64,000 nt of DNA, taken from Misgurnus anguillicaudatus (taxonomy: Eukaryota; Chordata; Actinopteri; Cypriniformes; Cobitidae). The notes under the pieces are model-generated. The model searched no databases and was not told where the DNA came from. It was given only the letters and a program-made list of their open reading frames with translations. Location: the NCBI RefSeq assembly GCF_027580225.2, contig NC_073348.2, positions 22,402,501 to 22,466,500 of the forward strand. Reading direction: 5' to 3'. Every line of letters begins with the position of its first letter. Position 1 is the first letter of the stretch. A program made the translations under genes and the position numbers. Shown here piece after piece: positions 25,601 to 40,600 of this stretch.

Positions 25601-28600
25601 CTACCCATATTTGAGAGGTGATAAAAGAGAATCAATGAAGGTAGGATGAAATTATTTTTTTTTTTTAAAGATGATGGTCTGTTCTTTCATTTGATATATT
25701 GAATGTTTATATATTTAAAGAAGAACATTTTCTGGAATGCATTAAACTTTTGTGAAAATCATGAAAAATGCTGGCGCTGGCAACTTTTTTTTAAAAACGC
25801 TGGCGGGGAAAGAGTTAAAGAGCGCATTAGTAATACACACCCATAAACAACAACGACAATGAGGGTTTGCTTATTACACACATGTGAATGCACGCGCATT
25901 CAACATATTTAAATATGAAAAATAGAGAATTCAAATGTAAAAGATGATTATTGAGTCTCTTGGACATAAATGAGGACAGTTTACAGGCCTGAAGCTGAGA
26001 TCAGCTGGCGGAAAAGCTGCTTCACCTGTAGCCTGGTAAGCTGATTTTAATAAAAAAATTACAAATTGCATCCTTAACCATCGTTTTTTTTTTTACCTCT
26101 TGTCTCATTACACTGAAAGTGTGAAACTGAGAATAGACCTGACACTGGAACATATTAAACTTCCTTCCTCATAATCTACCTCTTTCCATTTCTCACCCCC
26201 GGTGTATGCTATTTAAATAGTATGTTTCTTTCTATCTCGCTCACTCGCTCTCACACACTTCCTCTGTCTCCATCTCTCTTCCACACCAGTCACGAGCCTG
26301 TACGCCAGCGATGAATCCCACCAGCGCAGGATTGCCTCTGGGGCTGGTGGCATCAAATGTGACGCTTAAAGGGCAATCCTTGGAGGGGCGAGCCACGATT
26401 TCTCCCGAGAATCCCTTTTCTCTCCAAAACGCCTGAAAAGCATGGATGACGAGAAATTTTCTTAAGTATAAATGAATAAATAAATATACATAGAAATGCA
26501 TAAATAAATACACAAATGCATAAATAAATAAATATTTTATATACTGTATGTACTGTATGTCTACATGACATTTCTTTATTTATTCATTATTTCTGCAGAA
26601 TTGACATCAAAAATCTGTTTCATGAATGTCATGCAGGTTAGGAGGATGAAATTAAGGTGAGTAAATTCCACAATTTCATTATTTAAGTGAATTATCCCTT
26701 TATGCTTATATGCACATATGAGAAAATTCAATCAAATAAAAAATAAATTGCTTTGTAATTGGTGTAAGGTACCACCCATCAGCCCAACGACGGTATCCAA
26801 TGGCGTGGGCGAAGTTATCAGCGTGTCTTGTCCTTTCTCGGCGCTTTTGACAGAATTGTCTCTGTTTTGTAATCTGACTCCAATATTAAATAATAATATA
26901 TTAGTATTGCTGATCATAGTTTAACAGTAGTTATTTTATCATGGTTATAATATAAATATAGAATGCGGATACATTACTATAAACTTAAATTGAGGATATC
27001 CAATCTAATTTAAGTTTATACTTACTCAGCCTTAAGAAGAGGTTTCTCCAATTTAGTTAAAAGTTGAGGTTTCTCCATTCAAGTCTAAGTTGAGGAAGGT
27101 CCAGTCTAACTTAAACTAAGGCATTCTCCAGTCTAACTTTAACTAAGGTTTCTCCATTTCAGTTATATAAAGTTGAGGTTTCTCCATTCAAGTCTAAGTT
27201 GAGGTAGTTCCAGTCTAACTTAAACCAAGGCATTCTCCAGTCTAACTTTAACTGAGACAACTTAAGTGTAAGCATCAACATCTAATTTCAGTTATACATA
27301 TAATGTTTGAATTAAGAATTACTGACCCATTTAGAATATGCCAAATGTAACAATTTATTATACCAGGCAGGTTTCAGCTTCAAACATAAATTAAACAATA
27401 TCATACAGAATTTGATTCAATTCCAATTAATTAAAATGATCAACAGTTGCAAAAGTTACAAAGTCATACCTGGCAATAGACACTCTGGCTACAGAGTGCT
27501 TCCATTATGAATATAATATACCCAAAATGGTTTAGAAAGATTCTTGTTAAAGATGTCTTCCATAATGTTGAATACACACACCCAAAGTGTGGGGAAGATT
27601 CTTGCTAAAGAATGCTTCCCAGAGTCTCTTGCCAAGCCACCTTATATACACAGAATGAGACAAAGAATAATAAAATCTCAAAACAGGATTTGGTTGGTCT
27701 GTTCTCGTGACCTGAAGGAGCACCAAATGGGACTGTTAACCATCTGTAATCTAGATCTCCTCATGAGTTGACACCCATCACAGAAGTACAGATTATGTCT
27801 TAAGTTTTAAACTTTGATATACTTTCTCTTAGCATTATAGAAATTAGACCTTTTTAACCATCGCACCATGACCTTTAAAACAACACCAAACATGAAGATG
27901 AAACCTTTGTAGCATCACAACATATGATATACCCAATGTTACATGTGTTTAGTATATTTCCAGTAACCAAAACCTTAAAGGAGAAGAGAGAGGGGGTGAA
28001 ATACAGATCAGTTCCTGTGTATCCGTGACCCCTGTGGAGAGAGACAACACGTCTCTCAAAAATAGACACAGAATGTGTTTTTTATTGTTTTATGGTCCAG
28101 CTCCAAAACCAAAACTTGTCCACCTGTCCTACATTGGTGAAAACTAAGCAATTATGCCCTATAGCAACATAATGCTTTGCATACTTTTATGCAATGCAGC
28201 ATTTAAAATGAATAATTTATGAATGTATGCAATTACAGCCAATATAAAGCAAAGCTATGATATATATTCCTATGCACTCAGACAGGAAAAATTATCTAAC
28301 TGCACAAAAGGTGTTCTTTAAGAAAACATTTTATAGCTTGATTACATGCACAATCCTTTCACGATCCAATTAAAATTGCATTGAAGTATAGCTTTACTGC
28401 AAAGATTAAATTAAAAAACTGAATTTGGCATTGAATATGGTTCACTGAACAGAGACAGTGGTCTCCGTGTCTTTCCAGGTTTTAACTGTATTACAATATT
28501 TAATCAATTAGAGCTGTATGAGGAATTGATTGCACTTGATTGGAAATTTGGTTAATCTGGCTGTGGGTAAACGGGTGGGTTATGTGTGTCACTCACAGTC

Positions 28601-31600
28601 GGGTACGTGATGATAAACTTTAACATGTGGCCGACGGGCGCACACTGGGTGAGACGCTGGCGTTCAGCTGGCAGGGCAGGCTCATAGTGGATCTGGGCTG
28701 TAAGGAAAGTAAATCAGGCATGGTCAGGGTAAAGTGAGTGTTAATGGGTAAAAATGCTGTCAGTGCTCTAGGGATCCAACACTTGAGGAAAACCCAAAAT
28801 ACTGATATATCAGGGGATATTTTTCATGTTTAAGTGCTATAATTGGGTCCCCAGTGCTTCTATCAACCTATCAAATGTGAAAAAGAACAACCCAGCAACT
28901 TAGTTTTGGTAAACTATTCTCTGCAAGCATGTGAAAAAATAGGTCATTGAAATTTGGCTCCCCTTGCGATGTCAAACTTTCGATCTTATTTTTCTTAAGA
29001 TCTTTGGATCTTATTACAAAAATACCGCCCCTTAATCTGCATCCAACCACAGCACTGCCATTTAGTGCAGAGAGAGGGAGAGAGAGAGAGAGAGAGAGAG
29101 AGTTCACTTTAGGTTAGGCTTAAAAGTGCAACTTTTAGAAGGATCTCTTGACAAAAAAGCAATATAATATACATAACTATATTATCAGTGGTGTATAAAG
29201 ACCTTACATAATGAACTGTATTGTTTTTATTACCTTAGAATGAGACGTTTTTATCCTTACATGGAAGTCGCCGTCATGTTTCTACAGTTCTACAGAGCGT
29301 TTCATCTATAGATTGTAAAAAATATGGACGTAGTGTCGGTGACGTCACTCATTGGTTTGTGAAGAGCATTTTTGAAGCTTAAAGTAGGCGGTTGCCTGCT
29401 GTCGCCATCTTGGTCGCGCATCACTCGCATATAACCAAAAATGGGTAAAGAGGCGGGACATGAGTAAAACTGAGGTGGCTGGTTGCTGAAACCACGCCCA
29501 CCTAGCTCGATTCTAGTGACAGCAATGGCTGTTCACCCGTCACTTAAGTGGCCACGCCCCTAATTATGCAGAACTTTAAAGCTTAATATAATTTAAACTG
29601 AGGAGTTACAAAAAAATTCACCCACTCACAGTTTTCATGAAGGGCAGATTTAGCAATACAGACCAAAAACTATTTTTGTACCAGGCTGTAAACACATTAT
29701 TTTCTACTTTAAAGTTGGGCATTTTAACATGGAGGTCTATGGGAATTGACTTCCTTTTAAAGCCAGCCTCTAGCTGCCAGTCAATGAATTGCAGTTCAGG
29801 CGATGAAGTGTTTGTCCTGTGGCGGCAACCATAGCTTCTCTATGCGTTTCAAAAAGGGAGGGGCATAGACTGTAATAAAGATGGACGTAGTGTCCGTGAC
29901 GTCACCCATAGGTTTCTGAAGATCGTTTTTGAAGCTTAAAGTAGGCGTGGCCTGCTGTCGCCATCTTGGCCGCATGTCACCGTGCATAACTCGCGGATAT
30001 CCGAAAATGGGTAAAGAGGCGGGACGTGGGTGAAGCTGAGGTTTCTGGTTGCTGAAACCATGCCCGCCTAGTTCGATTCTAGTGACAGCAGTGGCTGTTT
30101 ACCCCTCACTCAAGTGGCCACGCCCTTAATTATGCAGAACTTTAAAGCTTAATATAATTTAAACGGATGACTTATAAAAAAATTCACCCCCCTCACAGTT
30201 GTCATGAAGGGCAGATTTAGCAATACAGACCAAAAACTATTTTTGTACCAGGCTGTAAACACAATATTTTCTACTTTAAAGTTGGGCATTTTAACATGGA
30301 GGTCTATGGGAATTGACTTCCTTTTGGAGCCAGCCTCTAGCTGCCAGTCAATGAATTGCAGTTCAGGCGATGAAGTGTTTGTCCTGTAGCAGCTACCGTA
30401 GCTTCTCTATGCGTTTCGAAAAGGGAGGGGCATAGACTCTAAAAAAAGATGGACGTAGTGTCCGTGATGTAACCCATTGTTTTCTGAAGATCGTTTTTGA
30501 AGCTTAAAGTAGGCGTTGCCTGCCGTCGCCATCTTGGCCGCGCGTCATCGTGCATCACTCGCATATAAACAAAAATGGGTAAAGATGCGGGACATGAGTA
30601 AAACTGAGGTGGCTGGTTGCTGAAACCACGCCCACCTAGCTTGTTTCTAGTGACAGCAATGGCTGTTCACCCGTCACTTAAGTGGCCACGCCCCTAATTA
30701 TGCAGAACTTTAAAGCTTAATATAATTTAAACTGAGGAGTTACAAAAAAATTCACCCACTCACAGTTTTCATGAAGGGCAGATTTAGCAATACAGACCAA
30801 AAACTATTTTTGTACCAGGCTGTAAACACATTATTTTCTACTTTAAAGTTGGGCATTTTAACATGGAGGTCTATGGGAATTGACACCCTTTTGGAGCCTG
30901 CCTCTAGCTGCCAGTCAATGAATTGCAGTTCAGGCGATGAAGTGTTTGTCCTGTAGCAGCTACCGTAGCTTCTCTATGCGTTTCAACAAGGTAATGGCAT
31001 AGACTGTAAAAAAGAAGGACGTAGTGTCCGTGATGTCACCCATTGGTTTGTAAAGATTGTTTTTGAAGCTTAAAGTAGGCGTTGCCTGCCATCGCCATCT
31101 TGGCCGCGCGTCATCGCGCATCACTCGCCGATATCCGAAAATGGGTAAAGAGGCGGGACGTGGGTGAAGCTGAGATGTCTGGTTGCTGAAACCACACCCG
31201 CCTAGCTCGATTCTAGTGACCGCAGTGGCTGTTTACCCCTCACTCAAGTGGCCACGCCCTTAATTATGCAGAAGCTTAATATAATTTAAACGGAGGAGTT
31301 ACAAAAAAATTCACCCCCCCTCACAGTTGTCATAAAGGGCAAATTTAGCTATACAGACCAAAAACTATTTTTGTACCAGACTGTAAACATATTATTTTCT
31401 ACTGTAAAGGTGGCCATTTTAACATGGTGTTCTATGGGAATTGAATGTCAATGAATTGCAGTTTAAGTCACTTCCGTATTGGCTTCATCTGAGAGATCGG
31501 AAGATTGCCCCTCGGTTTCATCATTACCGGTACATTGTCTCAGACGATGACGTGTTTGTCCTGTGGTGGCTACCGTAGCTTTTCTATGCGTTTCGAAAAG

Positions 31601-34600
31601 AGAGGGGTGATGCTTTTCACAGTCTTACCACCAGATGCCGCAAGAATCTACACATTGGTCATTTAAAGACGGGGTGCATGATCTCTGAAAGCCAATGTTG
31701 ACATTTGAAATCCCCTAAACAAACACGCCCCTACCCCAATAGAATCTGGACCTTCTTTTGATAGACACGCCCCACACATACGCAACCCAGGAAACGATGT
31801 TGCTTAGTAGACATGTCCCTTACTGCTGATTGGCTTCAAGTGCGTTTTGGCACTCGGTCCAACTCCCTTTTCCAAAGTGTTTTTTTTTTTTTAAATCATG
31901 CACCCACCTTTAAGGATATACAGTATATTATCTGGTCCAAAAATGTACATTCCGAAGATATAAGCATTTTATGTATCTATTGCTTGATATGTATTTAATG
32001 TAAAGCATCTTTGCTAGAATTCAAAATTGCGATAAAAACACAATAGAAATAAATTTAAATTAAACATTTCAACCGCGTTTAATTCAAGTTAGACGTACTG
32101 TTAAAAGTTTATCAGTCTTCTACACAGAGGATTGTGGGATATGCACAAGAAAGTACAATTAATCTATAGATAAGGTTAATAGGTAAAAAGGGGAAATTCA
32201 GGAGCACAAAGGGTAAGATTATAAGATAGAATAACTTATAGGTGTGTGATCAGCCTCTGGTATTGATCCAGGTAGCTATACCTTCTAATCTAACAGCACT
32301 CTGGGAAATTGGATCCAATGCCCCAGTGACCGTCTCTTCGTGAAATTGCCAATCTATCTAAGAATCCCCACGATTAACACTACTACTTTGTCTGTTTTCT
32401 TAAAAGCCATAATTAAGAGTTTCGCATTTCGAGTGTAGGGCATGTGTGGCCCTCAGTACTGCCTCTAACATACGGTAGATAGCGCACATTTTTCGACAAG
32501 ATGACCATCTGGCAACAAGCCAGTATTTGAATTACAGTATCCTTTTTAAGATGGGACACACATTGGTGTTTGCTTCAAGGCATAATGTCGAACTCTTGCT
32601 TGAAGAGGTTTTGTAATGCCTGTAAGAGAGAATGAATGTGAAACACTTCCAAAAGCCTCCCTGTGGGTGTTCACTGTTGTGCTGTGTATCCCGCTGTACG
32701 TGTTATGATACTTTCCAATATGTATCAACCTGAAAATACAATTAAAGCAACACCGCAGGTTTATCACAAAACAAACATAAAAGGGAGATTGGATACTGTC
32801 GGGAAGCATTTTGTAACTAATAAGTCCACTTATTTATGCACATCCGGCGCTATGCAGAAAAGCATTTTAATTGCTGGTAAAATGAATAAACGATGGCGAT
32901 AAAAGAAAATCAAACGGCACATGTTTGGAGAAGCGTTGTTCGTGCCAAGCGACGGCAATCACGGGAGGTAATTTGATTACGTTATTTTTCACAAAGACGA
33001 CGCTAATTGAACAATAGGCTCTAACGAACTCCGCCAACTCCTCCAAACAAAGTTCGAAGGATACAAACCACGGAATATGGAGCGCAAATGTGTGTCTTTC
33101 TTCTTGACCTCGATTCGTTTACATGACTGACAGACATCAACCCACACGAGTCTGTCTCTTCAAAGAGCAGCGACGGCAGGAGTGGGAAACCGATCTAATT
33201 TTGCCGCATTGACTGAGGCGTGGAGTTGCTCTCACTGATTGAGAACGATCGCTCTGTGCCTGGCAGTCCATCATATCCCCACGGCTGTGAGCGACAGGCT
33301 CTGTCTGCATGCTTTAGTTTGTTACAGGTGAGAAATGTTAGGAAATAACAAATATGCAACGTTGCCTTTTGGCAGTCACGTAGTACGATTGCGAGGGCGA
33401 CCTAACAGTTGCATTGTACTACAGTATAACTTGATCAGATGCTAAATGCGCTAGTTTAGGGCCAAACAGCCTTATATTAAATAACTCAACGAAAGGTGCC
33501 ACAAGCATGCGTTATTTTATACAAATGAAGCTTTTTTTATCAAAAAAAGACTTTGACCCTGCAAGTGTAAACCCAGATACAATCAGCTTTCGTGATTTAT
33601 TGTTTCCTTTATATCTTTAATATTGTAATAAGTAAGGTCATGTCAAAGACGGAAATGTGTTTCACAAGCACAATTGTGTTAGTATACGGTAAGCAGAACT
33701 GTCCATTTTCTCATAATCATGGCAGCGGAAATTTTAACAAATCGCATGATGAAGGAAAGTGTTATAGCAGACCACATATTCAGATAAAATATACCAGATT
33801 GTGGTAGTCTGCTACATCCCCCACAACTTCGCACCCAGAACAAGATGGAAATATGGCCTGCGAGCTGCAAATACTAACCAAGGTTAACTACAAATGTTTG
33901 GACATCTACTTCATACCCTTTATAATCTGATTTACATAATTCTTGTAATGAATTATTCAATAAAACATACACATTCTTAAAGGTCACATAACACAGTGCT
34001 TCTGCTAATATCATATTAATCTTGAGTACCTATAGTACAGTAGTATTGCATCCTTCATATCTCCGAAGAGTCTTCCGTTTTATCAGATTTATATAAGACA
34101 GATCAGCTCTACCGGTAGTTTCTGAATAAAGCTGAGCTGCTGGAGGTGTACCACAGGTGGAGCAAGTCATGAGCAAGCAACACACACAAAACATTGTCCC
34201 AAAATCTCTGAATAACTTATGATTCTTTACATCTTAATGGCCTCGTACACACTACAAACTTTCGGGAGTGACAACCGGTAGTGAATCCCCTAAATGGTGG
34301 TTACATGTCTGTACGGAACAAGTCTCACTCCCGAAAATGTGATAATTGACACAGATATAACCATAGCAACGTTCTGACTTCTCGCGTGCTTATCACTCAC
34401 AGCTTTGAACAAAATAATTTAACAGGGTTATGTTTTGCAATAAACCTCTATCTTGGCGTTGTGCATTGAATGCATTTTTGAGCCTGCTCCACATCGGGCT
34501 GTTTTGCAGTGTTGCCAGGTCCTCGTCTTTTTTTGTTTTTTTGGTGTTTATGGCTTTTGGCTCATTAAGCGATCAAGTTTTGGTGTTATTAAGGTGTGAA

Positions 34601-37600
34601 GGTGCCAATAATAAAATTTTTGAGGTAAAGCATTTGGATTTATTTCGGGGTTTTTTCACTGTTTGTTTAGTGCAAGATGTGGCAACACTCATGCCTCTGT
34701 CATTTTCTGCACCGCGCATACAGAAGACTTTTTCCCCTTCTAGGAATGTATTTTTTCAGGAATTTACTTTATTAACTACTAGGGGTGTGACGAGACACTT
34801 AATCTACGAGACGAGACGAGACACAAATTGGGTTCATGAGAACGAGACGAGACACGATTTTTACATTTTTTAAGAAATCCTCAATGATAAAATAAATGAA
34901 TGGGAAACTAAAATCACATTATTTTTAAATGTTTTAACTAAACAAGGACTGTCACTAACAATTATTTTGCTAATTGATAATGAAGCATTTTGATATTTTT
35001 TGGTAATAAAAATAGACCCAATTTAGCAATAACCTTTAAAATTACATAATAATGACGATGCAATAATCATTTGTTCAAAACAAGTAAACAGTAATAAGTA
35101 GCCTTTGTAATAAAAACCAGCATTATGTATTATAACAAATGCCTACAGAGGGAGCTAGCGAACCCCCTTTTGTTACTTTTACTTTAGAATCTAAACTTTA
35201 GCCGCTTACTTTTAACCAAACAACGTTTAAATTCATTTAAATCTTTAATATTTGTACAATTCGTTACAACAGAAATGATATAGCCACTTTTATTCTTGAT
35301 CAAGAACATGCAAAGATTAAATCATGTAAACTTTGAGTGAGGGTTTAATCTGCTAAGACACTTCTGACACTGATCAACAGACAATCGCAACGCGTAGACG
35401 AACATTATTGGAAGCCCAAACAAAAAAGCACATGCAGTAAAAGACTAAATATAATGCATGCACACTGCACTGGAAAAGCTTTAGCCAGAAACGTAACTTT
35501 ATGCTGACAGTGACCGTTTCTCAAACAGAAAGATCCTATCCTCTGGAGGTCAAATATGCAGGCTGCATACGTCACAAAGTGGTTTATTTCAGTTAGCTGA
35601 GCATTACATTTACAAGTCATAAGCATTACAACAGTTTTCGATTAACTAAATATAATAATAAACTATATAATTGTATGTGAACTTTATAGGCTTTATGAAG
35701 TATGCAGTCTACAAATGCGACCTAGTTGTTCAGTTCGGTTATGTACACACTATGCAAAGTTAATTTGGTTGTAGAATGCGGTTGTCAGTCCCGTAAATGA
35801 CTGAACTGTGTGTGTACAGAACAGGATTAAGTATTAAAAGGTGAACTGACAACCAAATTAATATGCAGTGTGTACGGGACCAATGTTGTTTACATTATAT
35901 GCACTTACACAACGATAGCCAACAAAACACAGACATTTAAAGCAGTTTTACTTACCGCCCCATTTCAATGAAATCCAGCTTTAAACAAACACACACGCAC
36001 AACTCCGCCGCTACCCTGGATGAACAAACTATTTCCATTGTTTCCATAAGGCTGGAAAGCTTAAATTTCCCTCACAAACAACAAAACACTTCTCTGGAGA
36101 CGTTGATTTCGTGTCAGCTCTCGGTTGGTGTGCGCGTGCCCTATTCCGGTTGAAATGCCCATATAAGGACTTCCACTGTACTTTCAGCACTGAAATTGCC
36201 CATAAAAGAAATAAAGCAAGATTGTTACATATGAATGTCTCATGTATGAGAAAGACTTTCTGAAACTTGTACAAACCTTGACCTTGAAGTGCATTTGGCA
36301 CAGAAATACACTTTGCTTATGTTAAGCATGAGAAATCCCACTTTTTAACAGTGTCAGAATGCATGAAATAGCTTTACACCCCCCTCCCCTTAATAATGTC
36401 GCTTCAAACTCTGCTCTCTTTCATGCTTTCTTCTTCCTTGCCTTTAACTTTTTTTATATGTGACTTCTGTATAACCTCTCCATCAAACCTTGGCTTTTGA
36501 CACCTCTGCAGCCACACAGAAAGAGTGGTGGAGGAAGCACTCCAGGCTAACAGGTGCTTTCTGCATTTCTGCGAGGTTCCCCTATCTGCCTCCCAGCAAG
36601 GTGCCTTGGGGAAAACTGTGCTTAAAAGCAACAAACAGAATAAAAACATCAAGCGGCACACTTAAAAATACATCACGACAGTCAATCGAATGCTAATTTA
36701 TTGGCTTCCTTTCTTCTTACAGTACAAACAGGCCTTTAAGCGAAACTGATATGAAGAAATGATGTGTCTGTGAGGTTGTTATCCAGCATCAAAGAGTCGT
36801 TGGGAGGCCGTGCGAGCGAATGCATTCTCTTCCATTCAGCTCAAATTGCATGCAGCTGTGCTGTCAGCTCGGTCAGGTAGAGGATTCTCGCGAGTTAAAT
36901 ATAGTAACCAGCTGGCTTCATCCGGTTATGCTTCGACATGCCTCTAACCTACTGATGTCACGCAGCCAAACCCCGGCCGAGCATCCGAACGCAGGCCAAG
37001 ACAAAAAGCACAAAGCACATGCACCCCCAACCAGTCTGATCACCGGTATATTATATTTGAGAACGGCGTAGCATGAATACTTCATGGATTTATAAAGCAA
37101 CATGCTCACCGACGCAGAGCAATTTCAGCTAACACACACATACACACACCTTCATTTCTCATGGTTGCCTACGCTCACCCACACTTCATATTCTGTTCTC
37201 TGCCAAACTGACAGAAAAAAATCAGGATTGCTGTACGCATGCATTTCAAAGCGACCTCTTGAAAACGGTCTGTCTCTGTGAATTAGAGACAATGCATGTA
37301 CTCTGCAAAGTAAACTAATGTATAAGAATAATGGCTGTATGCACAAGGACAGAAAATGTTATTCAGGTCCTTTTACAGAAATCCCTCACCCATAAAGGAA
37401 AATTCAGTTTTGTTCTGTTGAACACAAAAGAAACAACTTCTATGCAGCTCCTGCCAAGGATAGTTCACGGTAGCTGTCAAGCTCCAAAAAGAATAAAACG
37501 CCAAAAAAGAAATAAAAATTGTCTTTTAAAGCCATATCATTTGGTTTGAAATACTGAAATATAAGTCTCACGCATCACTTTTCATAACTGCCCTCACAAG

Positions 37601-40600
37601 TACCAATTCAGTTTTGTCCTTTAGTGACATTAACGTACCACTTTTTAATAACAAAAAGTTTCTTAAAGAAAACTACTCTATGGGTTTCGAAAACTTGCAC
37701 ATAAAAAGTCATATGGACTTTTTTTTCATAATTCTTTAGAAGCCCGAGAGTCTTTATAAACAGACGCTGTATAAAGGACCTGCTAACATTTCCATTGCAT
37801 AAAAAATTTTCCTCCTGAAAATTCCACTAAAGCAAAAAAAAAACATATGGATTTGCGTAAAGGCGAGTAGATATGAAGAGTTTGTTGCAAAACGAGATAA
37901 CTATTTAATTTTTCAGATATCTTGTTTTTTGGTTGTGCATTCCAATTTATATCAATTCAACTGCAGTTTGGTTTGTTTTGATTTAAACCTTCATAACTTA
38001 AAAAAATACAGCCAAGTAGCACCATAAAACAAAATAATAACACGGTAACATAATAATAAACATGTTTAGACAAAAATGTTAAAAACTGGATTTATCTCGT
38101 TTTGCAACGAAACTCTTCATATATGAAGAGTTTGGTTCCAAAACGCAATAAATACATTTTGACTAATTTCGGTAAAAACGTGTGTTTTCTATACCTAGAA
38201 AGTAAAAAGATGAAAACAGGGTTCCCACACCTTAGTTAAAGGAACAGTATGTAAGAAATGTATGTCACTTAATCATAAAATGGCCCTGATATGTCGCTAG
38301 ACATTAAGAAATAATTTTCAATTCATATACTTTTATCACTCACAACAGTGGTCCGGCCAGGATATTGTGATTTAAAAAGTGGAGTTGCAGCCCTCAACTG
38401 ATGTTTATGTTGTCATGTTGTGTATTGGCCACCAGTTGTGTGATTGCAGTACCAGTTTAAGCCACAAGTTTTGTGATTGCAGTACCAGTTTTGGCCACAA
38501 TCCTACATACTGTTCCTTTAACTTCAAATTCAAGTACCTTTCAAGGACTTTCCAGATCTAATACCCTTAAGGACTAAATGTGGGGACACATTTCAAGTGA
38601 GAGCAAAGTTACATCGAGTTATACATTGTTACAGTTCCCTTTGGAGGGAACTCGCGCTGCGTCACTGCGGTGACACTTTGGGGACGCCTCCAGGGGTAAG
38701 TGCGTCTGAATGTGTATATCAAATTCAACCAATGGTGAGGCTAACGACAAAGACAGGGTGACGGGGGAGTATATCACTATCTTAAATATTTCCAGATGGC
38801 ATACTGGGATGCAGGAAGTATGGCAAGGGAGACACAGCAGATTTAACTTTTTGGTAACATGTTAAAGTAGCTTTCTTCTCTGGCCAACTTTTGGGGGCGG
38901 CGCCCCAGCGCCCCCTATTGACCAGCAGCCACTGGTGATCAGATACGATACTGATTTTGGCGGTAATTTTTTTCAATAGCGTTTTGAAACCAAACTCTTC
39001 ATATTTATTACAAATACAGTGAGGCACAGCACTTGTTGACTGACAGTTGAATCAGGTATTCTATCACCTGGGATGGCAGACAGAAGCACAAAATAAAAGT
39101 ATCAAGTCAAACAGTTCATTAATCATTAAAATGGAGAGGGTGAGGGAGTGACTTCACTCAATATAAAAGATAAATGGACAGGAGTTTAAATCTCCATCAG
39201 CCAGGAATACTGTCTATAGGCTGCTATTGGCCAAAACAAATCTTAGTAAGTGAGAGTTACATTCCCATTGTGGGTTTATATTATATATAATATATAGAAT
39301 GTATTATAGTATTATTATATTTATATTAATATTTATATTTAATTTAAACTAATTTAATCATTAATAACACATTATATTACAATACACTTAATAGAATTAA
39401 TTTGGATTATAGATGTGCCTTATCAAAAGCAATTTAAAGTGCATTCAAGTTATTTAGTGTGTGTTTTTTATATTCATGTCTTTTATTTTGAAGTTGTTTT
39501 GTCATTTTGTAGTTCCATTATAGTCTTTGTAGTTCTGTCATGTTTCCCCACCCTAATTGTCTCCAGACGTGCTTCTCAATTCTTGTTTGTGCATCCTCGT
39601 TTCCTTTCCTCCGCGAGGACTGAGGAGACGCAGCATTAAGTGAAATGGCATACCATTACTTACTCTCTGTATAAAGTTCATTTTCTATTATCAAGTGCAT
39701 TAAAAACAAAAATATTTAACAAGAAATATAAAGCTAAATACACACTTGAGTTAGAGTTAATAGCCTTACTACATTAAAATAAAGACATTATTAAAAGTGC
39801 TGTAAAATTAATATACTGTACAGTATGTGTCTGTACATCGGTGGTCTAGACATGAATATTAAATATACTGTCTGAAACGAGTCTACATTTACAATAATTG
39901 AATGATTAATACCAACATTTATGCGTGTTTAAAGACATGATGATGTGAAGGGGGAGGAGATTAATATGTGCGTCAGGTTTAGTTGATAAAACACTTCCGC
40001 ATAGGATACACTTGTGTATCCTCGCTCATGACTCCTCAGAAACCTCTTAACTGCTCGTTCCTCGCGGTGCAATTAAAGAATTTAGATGTCCTACAAGATG
40101 GCGGAGCTCGATCGGTTTCCGGGTCAAAGGATGTAAAACGTAAAAGCGAGATGAGAAAGCATATTGAGAAGCACCCCAGAGCTGTGTCCCAATTCGAAGG
40201 CTGGATCCTTCAAAGGATGCGACCTTCAAAGTCCACAATGAGAAATAAAAGTAAACCCCAACAAACACAGTATTGCAAAAATAATATTCATGCTAAACAT
40301 ATACTAAAACAGTGTCAGAGACCTTTGTCTGCCAAATACACACTTTTATTTAACTAAGGTTAAAGAGCACCTATGGTCCGATTCACGATTTTACATTTCT
40401 TTTGGTGTGTAAGTGTGTATTAGTACATGTTAATGATATGCAAAAGGTACATACCCCAAAGTAAACGATGACGCGAGTTATCGTCTCCAACGCAAATCTC
40501 TTTTCTTGGACTACAACAAACACACGGACTGTAGGCAACAGTTTACTTCCTGGGATTGGTGATGTAGACAAGACCGACATTATCATAATTCCTCCCGCTT

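Larger units (their letters stand above)
22142..26258 (-). other. Gene 1 intron 9
   Basis: Contains MITE A copy 2, element C copy 2 with MITE B inside it, and element D in direct succession from 24070 to 25818. The stretch 22142-24069 shows no recognised feature. The open frame at 23748-23987 lacks any recognisable domain. Confidence 0.6.

Noticed and set aside
34430..34873. 147-residue plus-strand open frame
   Set aside because: It runs into a GACGAGAC-rich transposon terminus, has no recognisable domain, and the first half is AT-rich sequence of repeat character ('gttgccaggtcctcgtc').
36404..36661. Minus-strand frame starting with a hydrophobic, signal-like stretch ([14 protein letters not shown])
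   Set aside because: No exon partners or domain; it lies inside intron 7 of gene 1 on the same strand, with no good acceptor and donor pair in phase.
39983..40357. 124-residue plus-strand open frame
   Set aside because: It ends in the outer arm of the nested transposon cluster. No homology recognised and composition is not protein-like over its whole length.
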